Source: Spirulina sp. SIO3F2
GTDB lineage: Bacteria; Cyanobacteriota; Cyanobacteriia; Cyanobacteriales; Spirulinaceae
Length of the DNA stretch: 60,755 nucleotides
Reading direction: 5' to 3'
Assembly (NCBI GenBank): GCA_010672165.1
Contig: JAAHHN010000010.1
Span: 1 to 60,755, forward strand
The notes below the pieces were generated by a model that did no database searches, was not told the DNA's origin, and was given only the letters and a program-made list of their open reading frames with translations. Shown here piece by piece: positions 33,350 through 43,401 of this stretch; positions within the stretch are counted from its first letter, which is position 1; each line of letters opens with the position of its first letter. The position numbers and the translations under genes were made by a program.

Positions 33350-36073
33350 ATGGTCAAGACCCGAGAACAGTTTGATATTGAGATCAACGTTCAGCAAATC
33401 CTGCTGATTCTCAAGCGACGCTGGCCCTTAATTATGATTGGGGGTGCGATTGGTGCGCTCTTGGGCGGCGTACCCCCTCTGTTTGATACGCCGATCTATA
33501 TCGCTGGGGGCACATTGAAGCTGGTTCCGCAAAGCTCAATTTCTGTCGCTGGAGTCAGTGAAGAAGCAGGTCTGCTCCAACCCACAAGTGCTCTGACCAA
33601 CCCCTTGGCAACTGAACTCTTGGTACTGAAGTCGCGCCCGATTCTGCGTAAAGTTATCGAGCAGTTAGATCTCAAAGATCCGTTAACAGGGAGTCCCATG
33701 CCAGAAGGCATGCTGGGGCAAGACATTGATGCTGAGATTGTGACGCAGACGGATGCGATTCGTATCCGGTATACGTCGGAGCGTCCTCAGGAAGCCGCAG
33801 ATGTGGTGAATCTTTTGATGGAAACCTATATTCGCCATAATATCAAAACCAACCGTGAGAAATCCGAACAGACACGGAAGTTTATTGAGAATCAACTGCC
33901 GGGTGTCAAGAAAGATCTTTCGGACGTAGAACTTGCCTTGCGCCGATTTAAAGAGCGGCATAAAATCACGTCCCTGGAGCGAGAAACCATTGTCATTACA
34001 AATTCACGATTGGAATTAGAGCGGGATATGTTGGCCCAACAGCGAGAATTGCTACAGCTAGATGCGCGCCTGAATTTTCTCAATCAAGAATTGGGTGTGA
34101 CACCAGAAGAGGCGATCGCTGCCAATGCCTTAGCCCAGTCAGGGGGGATTCAGTCTGTTTATAACCAACTCCAAAATGTGGAGCAAGAGTTGGCCACCCA
34201 GCAGGCACGCTTTACGGAGCAAAATCCAACCGTACAGGCTCTACTCGATCAGAAACAACGTTTAGAAGCCTTGCTCAATGAACGGATTGAACGGGTTACG
34301 GATCAACGCATTGATGATCTGGGGCGTTTAGAAGCAGGGGCCGAGGAGCAAAACCTGCGCTCCAACCTCGTTCAGGTTGAGTTATCCCGTCTCGGTGTTG
34401 CCAAAGCCCTAACCGAACTTGAAAAGGAAGTCGCACAAAATCGTCGTCGCTCTGAAGAACTCCCCCGTTTAGAGCAAGAGCAGCGGCAGCTTGAACGACA
34501 GCTCCAAACCGCGCAGGTGACCTATGAAACGCTCTTGGCGGGTTTACAGGAAGCCCAACTCAAAGAAAACCAAGAAGTGGGGAACGCTCGCATTGTTTCT
34601 GAAGCCGTCGTTCCCACCACCCCTGTCAATGGGTCCAGTTTAGTTTCCCTGGAGCTGATTGCCGGCGGTATTCTTGGGTCTTGTCTTGGTCTTTCACTGG
34701 GGATGCTATTGGAGTTGTTAGACCGCTCTCTCCGCACTGAATATGAAGCTCGTAGTTTCTTTAAGCGGTTCCCCGTTTTGGGCACGATTCCGGCCTGGAG
34801 CCTGGAGGACTGGGAACTGGAAACCGATGTGGAGCGCCAGCGAGAGGTGAACTTTGAGCTCCCTCTATTGGAGTTGCCCATTGGCCCCGATAGTTTGCTA
34901 TATCCCGTGAGTGTAGCCTACCGTCGCTTGCAAACGAACCTCAAGCTCCTCAATGTGGAACGCCGCAACCGGATCATTGCGCTCACCAGCTCTGTGCCAG
35001 GGGAAGGCAAGTCGGCGACTGCTGCCAATTTAGCCCTGATGTTGGCGAACTTGTCCCATCGCGTGTTGTTGTTAGAAGCTGATCTCTCTGCGCCACAGCA
35101 GCACAAGATTTGGAAACTGAGCAATATTTGGGGCTTGAGCAATATTTTGCAAGATCAAATTGTGCCGGAGCAAACCATTCAGTCGGTTAGTGAGAACTTG
35201 GATGTTTTGAGTGCTGGGGTGGGATCACCAGGGGTTGTGGCGCTACTCGATAGCGATCGCATGGCAACCACCGTACGTCGGTTAGCGGAAATCTACGACT
35301 ATGTGATTGTCGATGCACCATCCCTCTTAGTTGCACCAGAAATTGTTTCTATTGGCCAGATTGCTGATGGCTTAATGCTGGTGGTGCGTCCTGGTGTCCT
35401 CAATAAAACGGATGCTGCCTCTGCCCAAGAAACCCTCAGCAGCACAGGTATGGAGATCTTGGGGGTTATTCTCAATGGTGTTGTCAGTATTCCGTTGCAT
35501 ACTCCCACCGATCAGGACGCTGAGATTGAGGAGGAGGAACCGGATACCTATATCACCGTAGCTGAAGCAGATACCCAGACAACTGAAGTGGATCGTCCTG
35601 TCGAAGAGGTGCCTGTGGAGACGATCGCTGAGCTTAATAGCAATCTCTACGAGTATGAAGAAGATGATGCAGCTATTCTCGCGCTCCTCCGTAAAGAAGC
35701 AGGCTTAGACGATGATGATGATTATCCCACCCAAGTCGAGCAACCAACCCCAACTCATCACAATCGTTGGAGTCATCCTCTCGGCATTGATGAAGAAGGA
35801 GCAACCGCGGTTGAACCCCACCGACAGCAACATTTGACTGCGGATCAACCCACCGCAGTTAATCCCCGCCGACGGACTTCCAGTGCAGCAACCCTAGATA
35901 TTGAAGAGGCGGAGACTGTTGTTGAGATTAAGCAGTCCAACCCAAATGGTCAGACCAATATAATTGATGTATCCGCAAAACCCACTGATGTTCGTGACCC
36001 TTCGACCAAAGCCCAAGACACCAAGCGTTGGCTCTCTGCTATTACTCGCCCTTGGGACGATGAAGATAACTAG
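33350..36073 (+). CDS. Wzc-like polysaccharide co-polymerase with P-loop kinase domain
   Basis: A 907-residue fusion of a chain-length determinant (Wzz/GumC) module and a BY-kinase-type ATPase. The Wzz domain has helices at about 27-45 and 430-452 with a long periplasmic coiled coil between. The ATPase has Walker A SVPGEGKSATAANLAL (about 547-562), Walker A' VLLLEADL and Walker B YVIVDAP. Beyond residue 730 is a ~175-residue acidic, low-complexity tail rich in Glu/Asp/Pro without the usual tyrosine cluster of BY-kinases. Likely role is export or length control of exopolysaccharide. Ycf66-family gene follows. Confidence 0.85.
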   Translation: MVKTREQFDIEINVQQILLILKRRWPLIMIGGAIGALLGGVPPLFDTPIYIAGGTLKLVPQSSISVAGVSEEAGLLQPTSALTNPLATELLVLKSRPILRKVIEQLDLKDPLTGSPMPEGMLGQDIDAEIVTQTDAIRIRYTSERPQEAADVVNLLMETYIRHNIKTNREKSEQTRKFIENQLPGVKKDLSDVELALRRFKERHKITSLERETIVITNSRLELERDMLAQQRELLQLDARLNFLNQELGVTPEEAIAANALAQSGGIQSVYNQLQNVEQELATQQARFTEQNPTVQALLDQKQRLEALLNERIERVTDQRIDDLGRLEAGAEEQNLRSNLVQVELSRLGVAKALTELEKEVAQNRRRSEELPRLEQEQRQLERQLQTAQVTYETLLAGLQEAQLKENQEVGNARIVSEAVVPTTPVNGSSLVSLELIAGGILGSCLGLSLGMLLELLDRSLRTEYEARSFFKRFPVLGTIPAWSLEDWELETDVERQREVNFELPLLELPIGPDSLLYPVSVAYRRLQTNLKLLNVERRNRIIALTSSVPGEGKSATAANLALMLANLSHRVLLLEADLSAPQQHKIWKLSNIWGLSNILQDQIVPEQTIQSVSENLDVLSAGVGSPGVVALLDSDRMATTVRRLAEIYDYVIVDAPSLLVAPEIVSIGQIADGLMLVVRPGVLNKTDAASAQETLSSTGMEILGVILNGVVSIPLHTPTDQDAEIEEEEPDTYITVAEADTQTTEVDRPVEEVPVETIAELNSNLYEYEEDDAAILALLRKEAGLDDDDDYPTQVEQPTPTHHNRWSHPLGIDEEGATAVEPHRQQHLTADQPTAVNPRRRTSSAATLDIEEAETVVEIKQSNPNGQTNIIDVSAKPTDVRDPSTKAQDTKRWLSAITRPWDDEDN

Positions 36074-36180
36074 CTGCTGAATGTTGCTATCCACAACAAA
36101 ATTGCGAGGGTCGCCACAGTTTGATTTTAATTGTGGTTAAATTTTGGAGAGACAATCGACTTGGAGAGCGCATCGGAAGC

Positions 36181-37290
36181 ATGTTAGCCCATCTACTCGC
36201 GATCGCTATTGCTGGCGGCAGTTTAAGTTTTTACCTAGCGCTCCTGTTTGTTCCCCGGATTTATCGCCACCCGACTGATTTTGGCTGGTCTGGCCTGGGC
36301 TTGTTTTATGCACTTGTGCTCTGGGTCTGTGCTGGGCGACTTACAGGGGGTGTCTTGCTTGGCCAAACCGCCAGCGTAGCTTTGTTAATCTGGCTGGGTT
36401 GGCAAACGGCACTGTTACGTCGGGCGACAGATGCAGTTCCCCCTGAACTCCCCCAGGCTTTACTCAATAGTCCGCTTGGGCCATTAATCCAGCGTTTTCG
36501 GTCATCGGCAATGTCTCCGGTGGAAGCGCCATCTGGAGCCGATACACCCACACATGAAAACGAAGTAACCCAAACTGTTGACCAAACTTCTGGTGCTGAG
36601 ACCAGCACCGCTGATGAACCTGCAACCGTATCAGATGCTTCAGAGGCGGTTACAGAACCAACGGGTTCATCCGATACACCAGAATCGCTCACTGACGCCC
36701 CCGCTGAGGAAAAAAACGAGACCCAGTCTCCAGCGACTGATGCAACAATCTCAGTCACTGAAGATTTGGATACAGCGCATTTAGATGGAGGGACAGCTCA
36801 AGATGTTGCAGTGTCACAATCTGAGCCTGCGTCACCTATCTCTGAGTCCCGGCCATCTCCAGCTAAAGTCACAACGCCTGTTGAAGTTCTGCCGCCTGTC
36901 CCTTCGCAAGATTTTTCGGATGTTCCTGAACCGGCCGTGATTACGGGTCTCCAGGATTTAGAGGATTTAGCGACATTAGAGCCGGACTCTCCTGAAGAAG
37001 AAGCGCTGGAGTCGACCGCGGATATCGACCCCCTTGCAGACGAGCTTTGGGGTGATGCAAAGGCCCCTAGCATCAAGAAAAAGCCTGAGCCCTCCCCACA
37101 ACAATCCTCTGCGCCTGTGGAGCAGCCTAAAGCTGATACTGCACCTAAAACCCCGCCCTCCGAAACCATTGAAGCTGAGGTTTCCACATCCTTTGCCGAT
37201 CGCATTGTGGAGGCAAACTTTAACCCAGAGGAAGAGGATATTGTAGATGTGGATGTGATTAGCAGCAGTCCACCTCAGGATAAAGAGTAG
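36181..37290 (+). CDS. Ycf66 family protein with long acidic extension
   Basis: A 369-residue protein from ATG at 36181; an upstream frame to 36121 is open but unlikely. Residues 1-85 form a Ycf66 membrane domain with about three helices: MLAHLLAIAIAGGSLSFYLA, DFGWSGLGLFYALVLWVCAGRLTGG and VALLIWLGWQTALLRR. The remaining ~280 residues are disordered, rich in Thr/Glu/Ser/Pro. Ycf66 is shared by cyanobacteria and some plastids and is of unknown function. It follows the Wzc-like gene by 107 bp on the same strand. Confidence 0.82.
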   Translation: MLAHLLAIAIAGGSLSFYLALLFVPRIYRHPTDFGWSGLGLFYALVLWVCAGRLTGGVLLGQTASVALLIWLGWQTALLRRATDAVPPELPQALLNSPLGPLIQRFRSSAMSPVEAPSGADTPTHENEVTQTVDQTSGAETSTADEPATVSDASEAVTEPTGSSDTPESLTDAPAEEKNETQSPATDATISVTEDLDTAHLDGGTAQDVAVSQSEPASPISESRPSPAKVTTPVEVLPPVPSQDFSDVPEPAVITGLQDLEDLATLEPDSPEEEALESTADIDPLADELWGDAKAPSIKKKPEPSPQQSSAPVEQPKADTAPKTPPSETIEAEVSTSFADRIVEANFNPEEEDIVDVDVISSSPPQDKE

Positions 37291-37336
37291 TGTTGTGGCA
37301 CAGCTAACGTGAATGGCATAATAATCGCCACAACAC
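37290..37336. terminator. Possible terminator hairpin after the Ycf66 gene
   Basis: Ten-base inverted repeat (GTGTTGTGGC / GCCACAACAC) with a 27-nt loop starting at the stop codon. There is only a short T run afterwards. Confidence 0.35.
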
Positions 37337-37508
37337 AAATCCTTTAATTCCACCACCAATCATGCCGCTGAGCGACATAATACCCAGCCATTGCAAGGTA
37401 TTGATTGCTTCGCTACGTGACACTACTTCCATCAATGTAAAATGCACAACCCAGCTTGTTCCCAACAGCATTCATGCCTATTTTTTGGCAAAGAACAATT
37501 TAACTGGT

Positions 37509-38372
37509 TCAACGATTGCTTGGACAGTCAAGTTCTGGGCCGCCATCAATTGAATATCCCTCCGGCGAAAGCGCTCTGAGATCATGCGCCATGCAAAAGC
37601 TCTCGTAGGCTAAACAACTGCTGATGTAGAAGCTTCCATCTTCTTTAACATTAAACACAAATGTTTGATCGATATCATTCTTAATCTTAATCGAATCATA
37701 GAAAGTTGGTTCGACATTAACTGTCTGGATAGCTGTTGCACTTGCATCAGAATATGAACTGGATAGTTGAGCAGGAGAGCTATCATTGCCGATCGGACAG
37801 TCATTATCGGGGTCATCAAATGGCTCTCCACCCAGACCAAAACCTCCTTCAGAGGTGATTTCAATAAGGTCAGACATCAGGCAACTACTGATGAATAAAC
37901 TGCCATTTTCTTTGATACTAAACTCAAAGGTCTGCCCCTTACTATTCTTGAGCTTCACTGCATTGTAAAAGATTAGTTCATTGTCTACCGCTGGATTATC
38001 AATTGGACAACTATTATTTGGATCATCAAACGGATAGCCACCGTTATTTGAATATCCCGCAGGTGTAAGTGTGAAGACATCATAAAGCAGACAACTGCTA
38101 ATGTAGAATGTTCCATCATCTTTAACACCCAACTCAAAAACTTGCTCATCGTTGCGCTTGAGCCTGATTTTATTGGGGATTTGGTCTAAGCTTGTTGTCT
38201 GGGCGATCGCTGTATTGAGTTCAGAAAGAGGTGTAGAAACTTGTTCAATCAGATGATTAGAGGAAAGCCTTGTATTTTGAACAGACAATTCTGTACGCCT
38301 AGCAAAGGCTGATGTTGTTAATAAAGCTGTCATACAGCAAGCTAGTAGAGTTAGTAGTATTCGCTTGGTCAT
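37509..38372 (-). CDS. Exported protein with three cysteine-containing repeats
   Basis: Not recognised. The 287-residue protein has a signal peptide (1-24, LLTLLACCMTALLTTSAFA) and three homologous repeats at about 68-124, 137-194 and 227-285. Each has the pattern (I/V)K-x-Q-x-FxFxVK-(D/E)-(D/N)-GxFYISSCL, then a Gly/Asp-rich loop and a second cysteine (pairs 94/122, 154/182, 243/283), suggesting one disulfide per repeat. Repeat 3 carries an extra Cys and an insertion. It lies 87 bp downstream of the CHAT gene on the same strand. Confidence 0.75.
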   Translation of the reverse strand: MTKRILLTLLACCMTALLTTSAFARRTELSVQNTRLSSNHLIEQVSTPLSELNTAIAQTTSLDQIPNKIRLKRNDEQVFELGVKDDGTFYISSCLLYDVFTLTPAGYSNNGGYPFDDPNNSCPIDNPAVDNELIFYNAVKLKNSKGQTFEFSIKENGSLFISSCLMSDLIEITSEGGFGLGGEPFDDPDNDCPIGNDSSPAQLSSSYSDASATAIQTVNVEPTFYDSIKIKNDIDQTFVFNVKEDGSFYISSCLAYESFCMAHDLRALSPEGYSIDGGPELDCPSNR

Positions 38373-38459
38373 CAGTTATTTTAAAAATAGAGTTTAAACG
38401 CCAAAAAATCACGAATTCCCTCAGTTTAGCCGAGATCCCCAATCCTGAAAATATACGCC

Positions 38460-40979
38460 TTAATCTACAGCCCCAGTAATGGTGAATGCGACCCAATTAC
38501 TGGGGGCAGGAAACTTCTCTCGTGTGGCTAACATCGCCTGACGCAAGGCAGTTGCTTTATCTACACCCACATCAAGTTGTTGATAAAAAGATGTCATTAA
38601 TTCTGAAGTGGGTTGATCCGGAATTGCCCAGAGCGAAACCACCACGCTGGCAGCTCCTGCACCAATAAACGCCCGCGATAGACCAATCACGCCCTCACCA
38701 TTGTAAATGTCGCCATTACCCGTGTCGCAAGCACTTAAAACGGCTAGTTCTGCATTGAGCTCCAGCGGATAAATTTCGCGCACCGATAAAAAACCATCGT
38801 GCTCTCGTGAGGGCGTGAGCGCCAGCGAGTTAGCATAGCTGCTCGCTTCAAGTAGACCATGGGTGGCAAAGTGGAGAATTTCAGCGTCTTGGATTTGTTC
38901 ACGAACTTGGGTTTCTGTGGCTTGAGCACCAATGAGCGGTTCGATGTCTAAAAGTGAGGCGATCGCCTTTGCTTCTACTGCTGCGCCGGGTAGTGGTGAG
39001 AGGTTGTTGCGATTTGCACTAGGACTTTTAGGAATGGCAGGCATTTTGGGATTGCCCACTACCAACGCACGGTTGCGTGGTTCGTTACGACGCTGGTTAC
39101 GACGTGCTTCTGCTAACACTTGAATCGAAGGCGCAGTCAAAATGGTATGGCGCTCAATAAGCTCCACCCCATTGGCATCCTGAAGAGCAGCAAACGGGAT
39201 CAACGAGATCAAATTGTCGGGGATAAACGTAACCCGAGCCTCTGGGTCATTGGGCAGATGAGCTTGGATGGGCTTAATCAGCAGTTGATGAAGGGTTTGC
39301 AAAGATTCTGTCGCCCGATTTTCTGTGGTACTTCTGACGATTTGGCGGCGGGTTGTGCGAATCAGTTTGTTGAGATCAAGACCTATCAAGGGAACAGTTT
39401 CTTGCTGAATTTCACCGTTGGGTGAAATCACCCAAATAGTAAGCGCCTTCAACTCATCCTTCGCGTAGCGCACCCAAATTCCCCAATCTCGTCGCCAATA
39501 ACGGGGATATTGGTAGCTGAGACTGTATTGAACCAAGGTCGTTTTTTCGCGCTTGGCGATTTTTTTGAGGTCTTTGATGGTCGGCGGCTCAATAATCACC
39601 TCGACTGTCCCATCATCGTTGACCTGGGTATTTAAGAGTTGTAGTATCCCTTGCGATCGCCCCGTTGCTGAAGCTAGCAACGCCGCTTCAAGATTCCCCT
39701 GCTTCAGATAAGTTTCTTGCAGTAGTCGCTGGATATCATTGATTGCTGCGTAGGTATAGACATCATATTCATCGCTAATGGCATAGAAGCTAGAGCGCTG
39801 AGTTGAGGGTTGGCTTAGTGTTAGGGCCTGTTCCAGATGAGTTTGAGCCTCTGAGAGTTGATCCGCCTGTAACAGCAGAAACCCCAAACGCGCATGACTG
39901 TCTGCCAAACTGATACCGGATAATAAAGGATCATCAGAGGATAGCACTTGCTTGATGACTTGATGTGACTGTTGCTGATAGGTCAGCGCTTGGGAAAAAT
40001 CGTTGTTAAAAAAGAAAAGCTCGCTTAAAGACGCTAAATCATATGCCAAGGACGACACCTCACCTAAATGCAGCGATTCTTGCTGAAATTTAATTGCTAT
40101 TGCATAGTTCCCTAAATCCCGATGCATATACGACTGCTGGTCAAGAAAGATTGTTAGTTCACGGGTGTCGTTGGGCACCTGCTGACGTATCTGGGCAGTC
40201 AACTCACTAAGCAATGCCAATGCTTCATCACTTTCGCCAGCCCAGTGGAGCTGATAGGCCAAACGATAGGTAATGCTACTGACGCTATTGTGGGAGGAAG
40301 GAGGAGCGTTGAGTTGCCGTGCAAGCTCAAGAGCTTCTTCCCAGACTGCGATCTCTCGCCAGGGTTCAGACTCGTAGCTTGGGAGAATATAGGTTAGCAA
40401 ACGGAGGGCATCAATTATGGCTTCCGTATCTCCTTTCTGACGGTTGAATTCTACCCATTCCTCTGCAAAGCCTAACGCCCGCTCCGAGAAAGTCGTACTC
40501 TTGATATCTTGGTAAGCCAAGATTAAATCATGGAGAACCTCAGGGCGAATTTCAGGTTTTAGGGGACGACTTAATTGTTGCTCTAAGAATTCGCGGCCAA
40601 AAGGATCTCCTAGATGATGATGAGCATCGGCCAATGTGTCAATGAACCCAAGCTCCGCCCCAAATTGAGTCATTCGAACACTTTCAAGCCGATGGGGCGG
40701 TTGACGACGCACCAGCCTTAATCCCTCCTCCGCTGCTTCTTTAGCCGCTTCAAATTGTCCGAGGTACAGCAGTGCATCCGCATAAAATTCCCAGACATCA
40801 ATTTCAGGAAAAACCGTTGGATGTTGCCTTGCTTCTGCTAAATCCGCAGCAAAATTTTCAACAATCTGTTGGCGTTCCTCTCGGTAATAGTCCACTTGGC
40901 TGCGGAGGGGGGTCAGGCTGCCTTGTAAGACCAACACAAGGGAGGCGATCGCCGCAGAACGGAGTAGGTTCTTGAGCAT
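38460..40979 (-). CDS. Exported TPR-CHAT (caspase-like) protein
   Basis: An 839-residue protein with a signal peptide or N-terminal anchor (1-28), a TPR region (about 45-460) and a C-terminal CHAT domain (about 570-839). The caspase-like dyad appears as His in HFATHG near residue 700 and Cys in SACDTG near 750, followed by RAFIGAGAASVVVSLW. CHAT proteins are clan CD peptidases; some TPR-CHATs act in effector systems. Both catalytic residues are kept, so it is probably active. It starts 10 bp after the pentapeptide-repeat gene and likely shares its transcript. Confidence 0.88.
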   Translation of the reverse strand: MLKNLLRSAAIASLVLVLQGSLTPLRSQVDYYREERQQIVENFAADLAEARQHPTVFPEIDVWEFYADALLYLGQFEAAKEAAEEGLRLVRRQPPHRLESVRMTQFGAELGFIDTLADAHHHLGDPFGREFLEQQLSRPLKPEIRPEVLHDLILAYQDIKSTTFSERALGFAEEWVEFNRQKGDTEAIIDALRLLTYILPSYESEPWREIAVWEEALELARQLNAPPSSHNSVSSITYRLAYQLHWAGESDEALALLSELTAQIRQQVPNDTRELTIFLDQQSYMHRDLGNYAIAIKFQQESLHLGEVSSLAYDLASLSELFFFNNDFSQALTYQQQSHQVIKQVLSSDDPLLSGISLADSHARLGFLLLQADQLSEAQTHLEQALTLSQPSTQRSSFYAISDEYDVYTYAAINDIQRLLQETYLKQGNLEAALLASATGRSQGILQLLNTQVNDDGTVEVIIEPPTIKDLKKIAKREKTTLVQYSLSYQYPRYWRRDWGIWVRYAKDELKALTIWVISPNGEIQQETVPLIGLDLNKLIRTTRRQIVRSTTENRATESLQTLHQLLIKPIQAHLPNDPEARVTFIPDNLISLIPFAALQDANGVELIERHTILTAPSIQVLAEARRNQRRNEPRNRALVVGNPKMPAIPKSPSANRNNLSPLPGAAVEAKAIASLLDIEPLIGAQATETQVREQIQDAEILHFATHGLLEASSYANSLALTPSREHDGFLSVREIYPLELNAELAVLSACDTGNGDIYNGEGVIGLSRAFIGAGAASVVVSLWAIPDQPTSELMTSFYQQLDVGVDKATALRQAMLATREKFPAPSNWVAFTITGAVD

Positions 40980-40989
40980 AACTTAGAGA

Positions 40990-42054
40990 TTAAAAAAGCG
41001 AGAAATACTCAATCTCTCGGGTCCCTTCCTGACAACTAAATGTATTGTCTTCATCTAAGATAATTGGCAACGTCACAAACGGGGGCTCGATCTTGGGTTC
41101 ACTTTCACAAAGGTGTAAGCCTTCTGAACTCCATTCATAAACCTCTTCATCCGCTGCAGGCTGCACCACCACTCCGGCATAGCCCTTGAGCCCAGCAATT
41201 TGCGGGCGGGCCTCAATGACCGCGATCGCAGATTCCTCCTCAGTTCCAGCTTGAATAACCAGGGTGTATTGATAAACGCGACGATGATGCTCGGGCTGCT
41301 CAACGGGCAAGAGATTTAAATTCTCCACAAACGACTCGTTCGAGCGTTGAGCTTGGAGCGCTTCCCGGAGATAGGTGATGGCTTCTTCTTGCCAAATTTC
41401 AATATCGCGCTCTCGTTCTGAGCGATAAGCCCCCGTAAGGTCAGCCCCGGTTGCCCCACGTAAATTTACGCGGGCAAACATTGCCTTGCGAACGATTGCT
41501 CCTTCCAATTGAGCATTACTCAAATTGGCGTTATGAAGTTCAGCATAGGGTAAGCAAGTGGACTGCAAGTTCGCCTCTTGAAGATTGGTATTGCGTAGGT
41601 TTGCACCAATCAAGATGGCGCTCTCAAAATCAGCCCCGCTTAGATTTGCCCCTTCAAAATCTGCAAATGATAGATAGTCTTCCTCTTCTTCCACTGAAGC
41701 CGGGATTAACGACCCAAACGGAAAGTCTTCTAAAAAGGTGTTACAAAAGGCCAAGGTGACGATGCCCTGGGTGAACTTGGTGCCCAACAATGCTGTTAGC
41801 TCATCGGCTGTGCCGCTCAAGTGAGCATGGCTAAAATTCACCCCGGCCAAGTCTGCCCCCACGAGGGAAATGCCAGTCAAGTTGGCGTGGGAGAGATTTG
41901 CCCCCTGAAGTTGTGTCTCCGTTAAGCTAACTGTGGCGAGTTTTTGCTCCCGGAGGTAGGCGTTGGTGAGATTGGCGCGATCGAAAATTGCGTCAGCCAA
42001 GTCTGCTTCGTAGAGGTGTGCTCCCGTTAAGTTAGCCTCGGTTAAATTGGCCAA
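40990..42054 (-). CDS. Pentapeptide-repeat protein, downstream part of a frameshifted gene
   Basis: A 354-residue frame opening with a TTG in mid-repeat. Residues 1-90 and 130-205 are pentapeptide repeats (A[N/D]LxX), split by an insert ([23 protein letters not shown]). The C-terminal ~150 residues form a separate beta-rich domain ([20 protein letters not shown]). There is no natural start: the frame continues the repeat array of the upstream signal-peptide-bearing frame, and restoring two bases at about 42045 would fuse them. It is therefore the 3' part of a broken exported protein, unless read by frameshifting. The CHAT gene follows by 10 bp. Confidence 0.75.
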   Translation of the reverse strand: MANLTEANLTGAHLYEADLADAIFDRANLTNAYLREQKLATVSLTETQLQGANLSHANLTGISLVGADLAGVNFSHAHLSGTADELTALLGTKFTQGIVTLAFCNTFLEDFPFGSLIPASVEEEEDYLSFADFEGANLSGADFESAILIGANLRNTNLQEANLQSTCLPYAELHNANLSNAQLEGAIVRKAMFARVNLRGATGADLTGAYRSERERDIEIWQEEAITYLREALQAQRSNESFVENLNLLPVEQPEHHRRVYQYTLVIQAGTEEESAIAVIEARPQIAGLKGYAGVVVQPAADEEVYEWSSEGLHLCESEPKIEPPFVTLPIILDEDNTFSCQEGTREIEYFSLF

Positions 42055-42289
42055 TCAGCGTCGCATTCCCCAGATTCGCCCCGGATAAATTTGCGCCAGT
42101 GAGGTTAGCGTTGACCAAATTTGCCCCAAACAAATTCGCGCCAGCCAGATCCGCCCCTGAGAGGTCACAACCAGGGCATTGATTGGTGGTGAGCAGTTGT
42201 TCAACCGCAGCCGGGTCGGCAGCCCAAGCCGGGAGGCTTAGATAGAGCGGTGCAAGGGAAAGTAGAGAGCGCCACAGCCATTGATTCAT
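42032..42289 (-). pseudogene. Signal-peptide-bearing 5' part of the frameshifted pentapeptide-repeat gene
   Basis: From the ATG at 42289, about 85 residues: signal peptide [23 protein letters not shown], then a CPGC pair and five pentapeptide repeats ([16 protein letters not shown]...) before [10 protein letters not shown] and a stop. The sequence ATTGGCCAAT would read IG-ANL if it were ATTGGCGCCAAT, so loss of one GC dinucleotide moves the array into the frame of the gene at 40990-42054. A sequencing error is possible. Confidence 0.7.
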
Positions 42290-42690
42290 CGTCAAGATTT
42301 TCGGATTGCAGAAGGACATGCCTTGAATGGAAATTCAGGGAGACGATGTTTCAAAAACGTTAATCCTGAGCATTTGTTCTTAAGTCGCTATCTATAATAG
42401 CGGCGTAGTTATGATGGATAATGACTATTGGCGCATGACCGAACTCTTTATTGTCTACTCTGAATCGGATAGCGTACCAATGGCTAACTGTGAATATCTT
42501 TTCGGGTATTGAAGCAAGCTTAAAAAAGCCATGCATAGATTTGATTGGTTCCATTTGGGACATAACGCTTCATCAACAGGAGAGAAAAAGATTAATTTGC
42601 CAATGCCCATGAATGTTTTTTCAGGATGCTTCAAGATAGCCAGATTCTCTGGGCAAAACCAACTTGGGTTGCGACTCAGCCACAATTCCT

Positions 42691-43257
42691 ATGATGAAAC
42701 ATGAACTGCTCTCACAAAAACGTCGCTCGCTTTCGAAGTTTTGTACTGCTCTGATTACTTTTGGAATTGTTTTTGGAATTGTTACTACCAAGGATCATCA
42801 TGATCGATTCCACTTTAGTGAAGTTAGGTGGGATGGCATTACTTACAAGGTTAAGCTTGTGGGTAAACCATACGGAACCTTGGTTTTTACCCGTGAAGGA
42901 AGACAGCGTCCAGAATTCAGATTAGGAAAAGATCTTGGACGTCCATATGGCTTCATCTATGATCTCGATCGAGACGGGAATAAAGAAGTTTTTTATCGCT
43001 TCTACGGTGGCGAAGGATTTGTTGACTATAACCGTGGATCAGATTCACTTGAATTTATCGAGCTACAAGACTCGGTTGAGCAGCGAAATTCAGTTGCTCC
43101 TGCCATGAGTGATTGGCGGTTCGGCGATTTAGATAGTGGTTCTATCTTCTCTTTTTTCTTGACATTTGTGATGATATTGTCTGGCTTGATTGGCTTGGCT
43201 TACTTGTCATGGTCGCATGAGCAAGCTATGGGAAGTTTTAATATGTGGAAGTCGTAA
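42691..43257 (+). CDS. Hypothetical protein with two membrane segments
   Basis: Not recognised. About 188 residues from the ATG at 42691 (an upstream TTG at 42664 is also in frame). A membrane helix is near 17-32 (TALITFGIVFGIVT) and another at about 158-176 (FFLTFVMILSGLIGLAYLSW). The exported middle has YDLDRDGNKEVFYRFYGG, which resembles calcium-binding DxDxDG loops. It is isolated, with the minus-strand genes on both sides. Confidence 0.55.
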   Translation: MMKHELLSQKRRSLSKFCTALITFGIVFGIVTTKDHHDRFHFSEVRWDGITYKVKLVGKPYGTLVFTREGRQRPEFRLGKDLGRPYGFIYDLDRDGNKEVFYRFYGGEGFVDYNRGSDSLEFIELQDSVEQRNSVAPAMSDWRFGDLDSGSIFSFFLTFVMILSGLIGLAYLSWSHEQAMGSFNMWKS

Positions 43258-43401
43258 CAGAAAAAAACAGGAGATTATGGCTTTGATTAACTCTAATCGA
43301 ATTTCGATTAAGTAGCACTTGAAATCTAGTGGCGATCAAAGTAAGCATTTAGGGCAAGCCATATCAACCAAATCATGGTTTCCGAGATTCTAAGATGTAC
43401 A

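Noticed and set aside
36306-36758. 150-residue minus-strand frame in the Ycf66 gene
   Set aside because: Low-complexity Ser/Val-rich shadow of the acidic tail.
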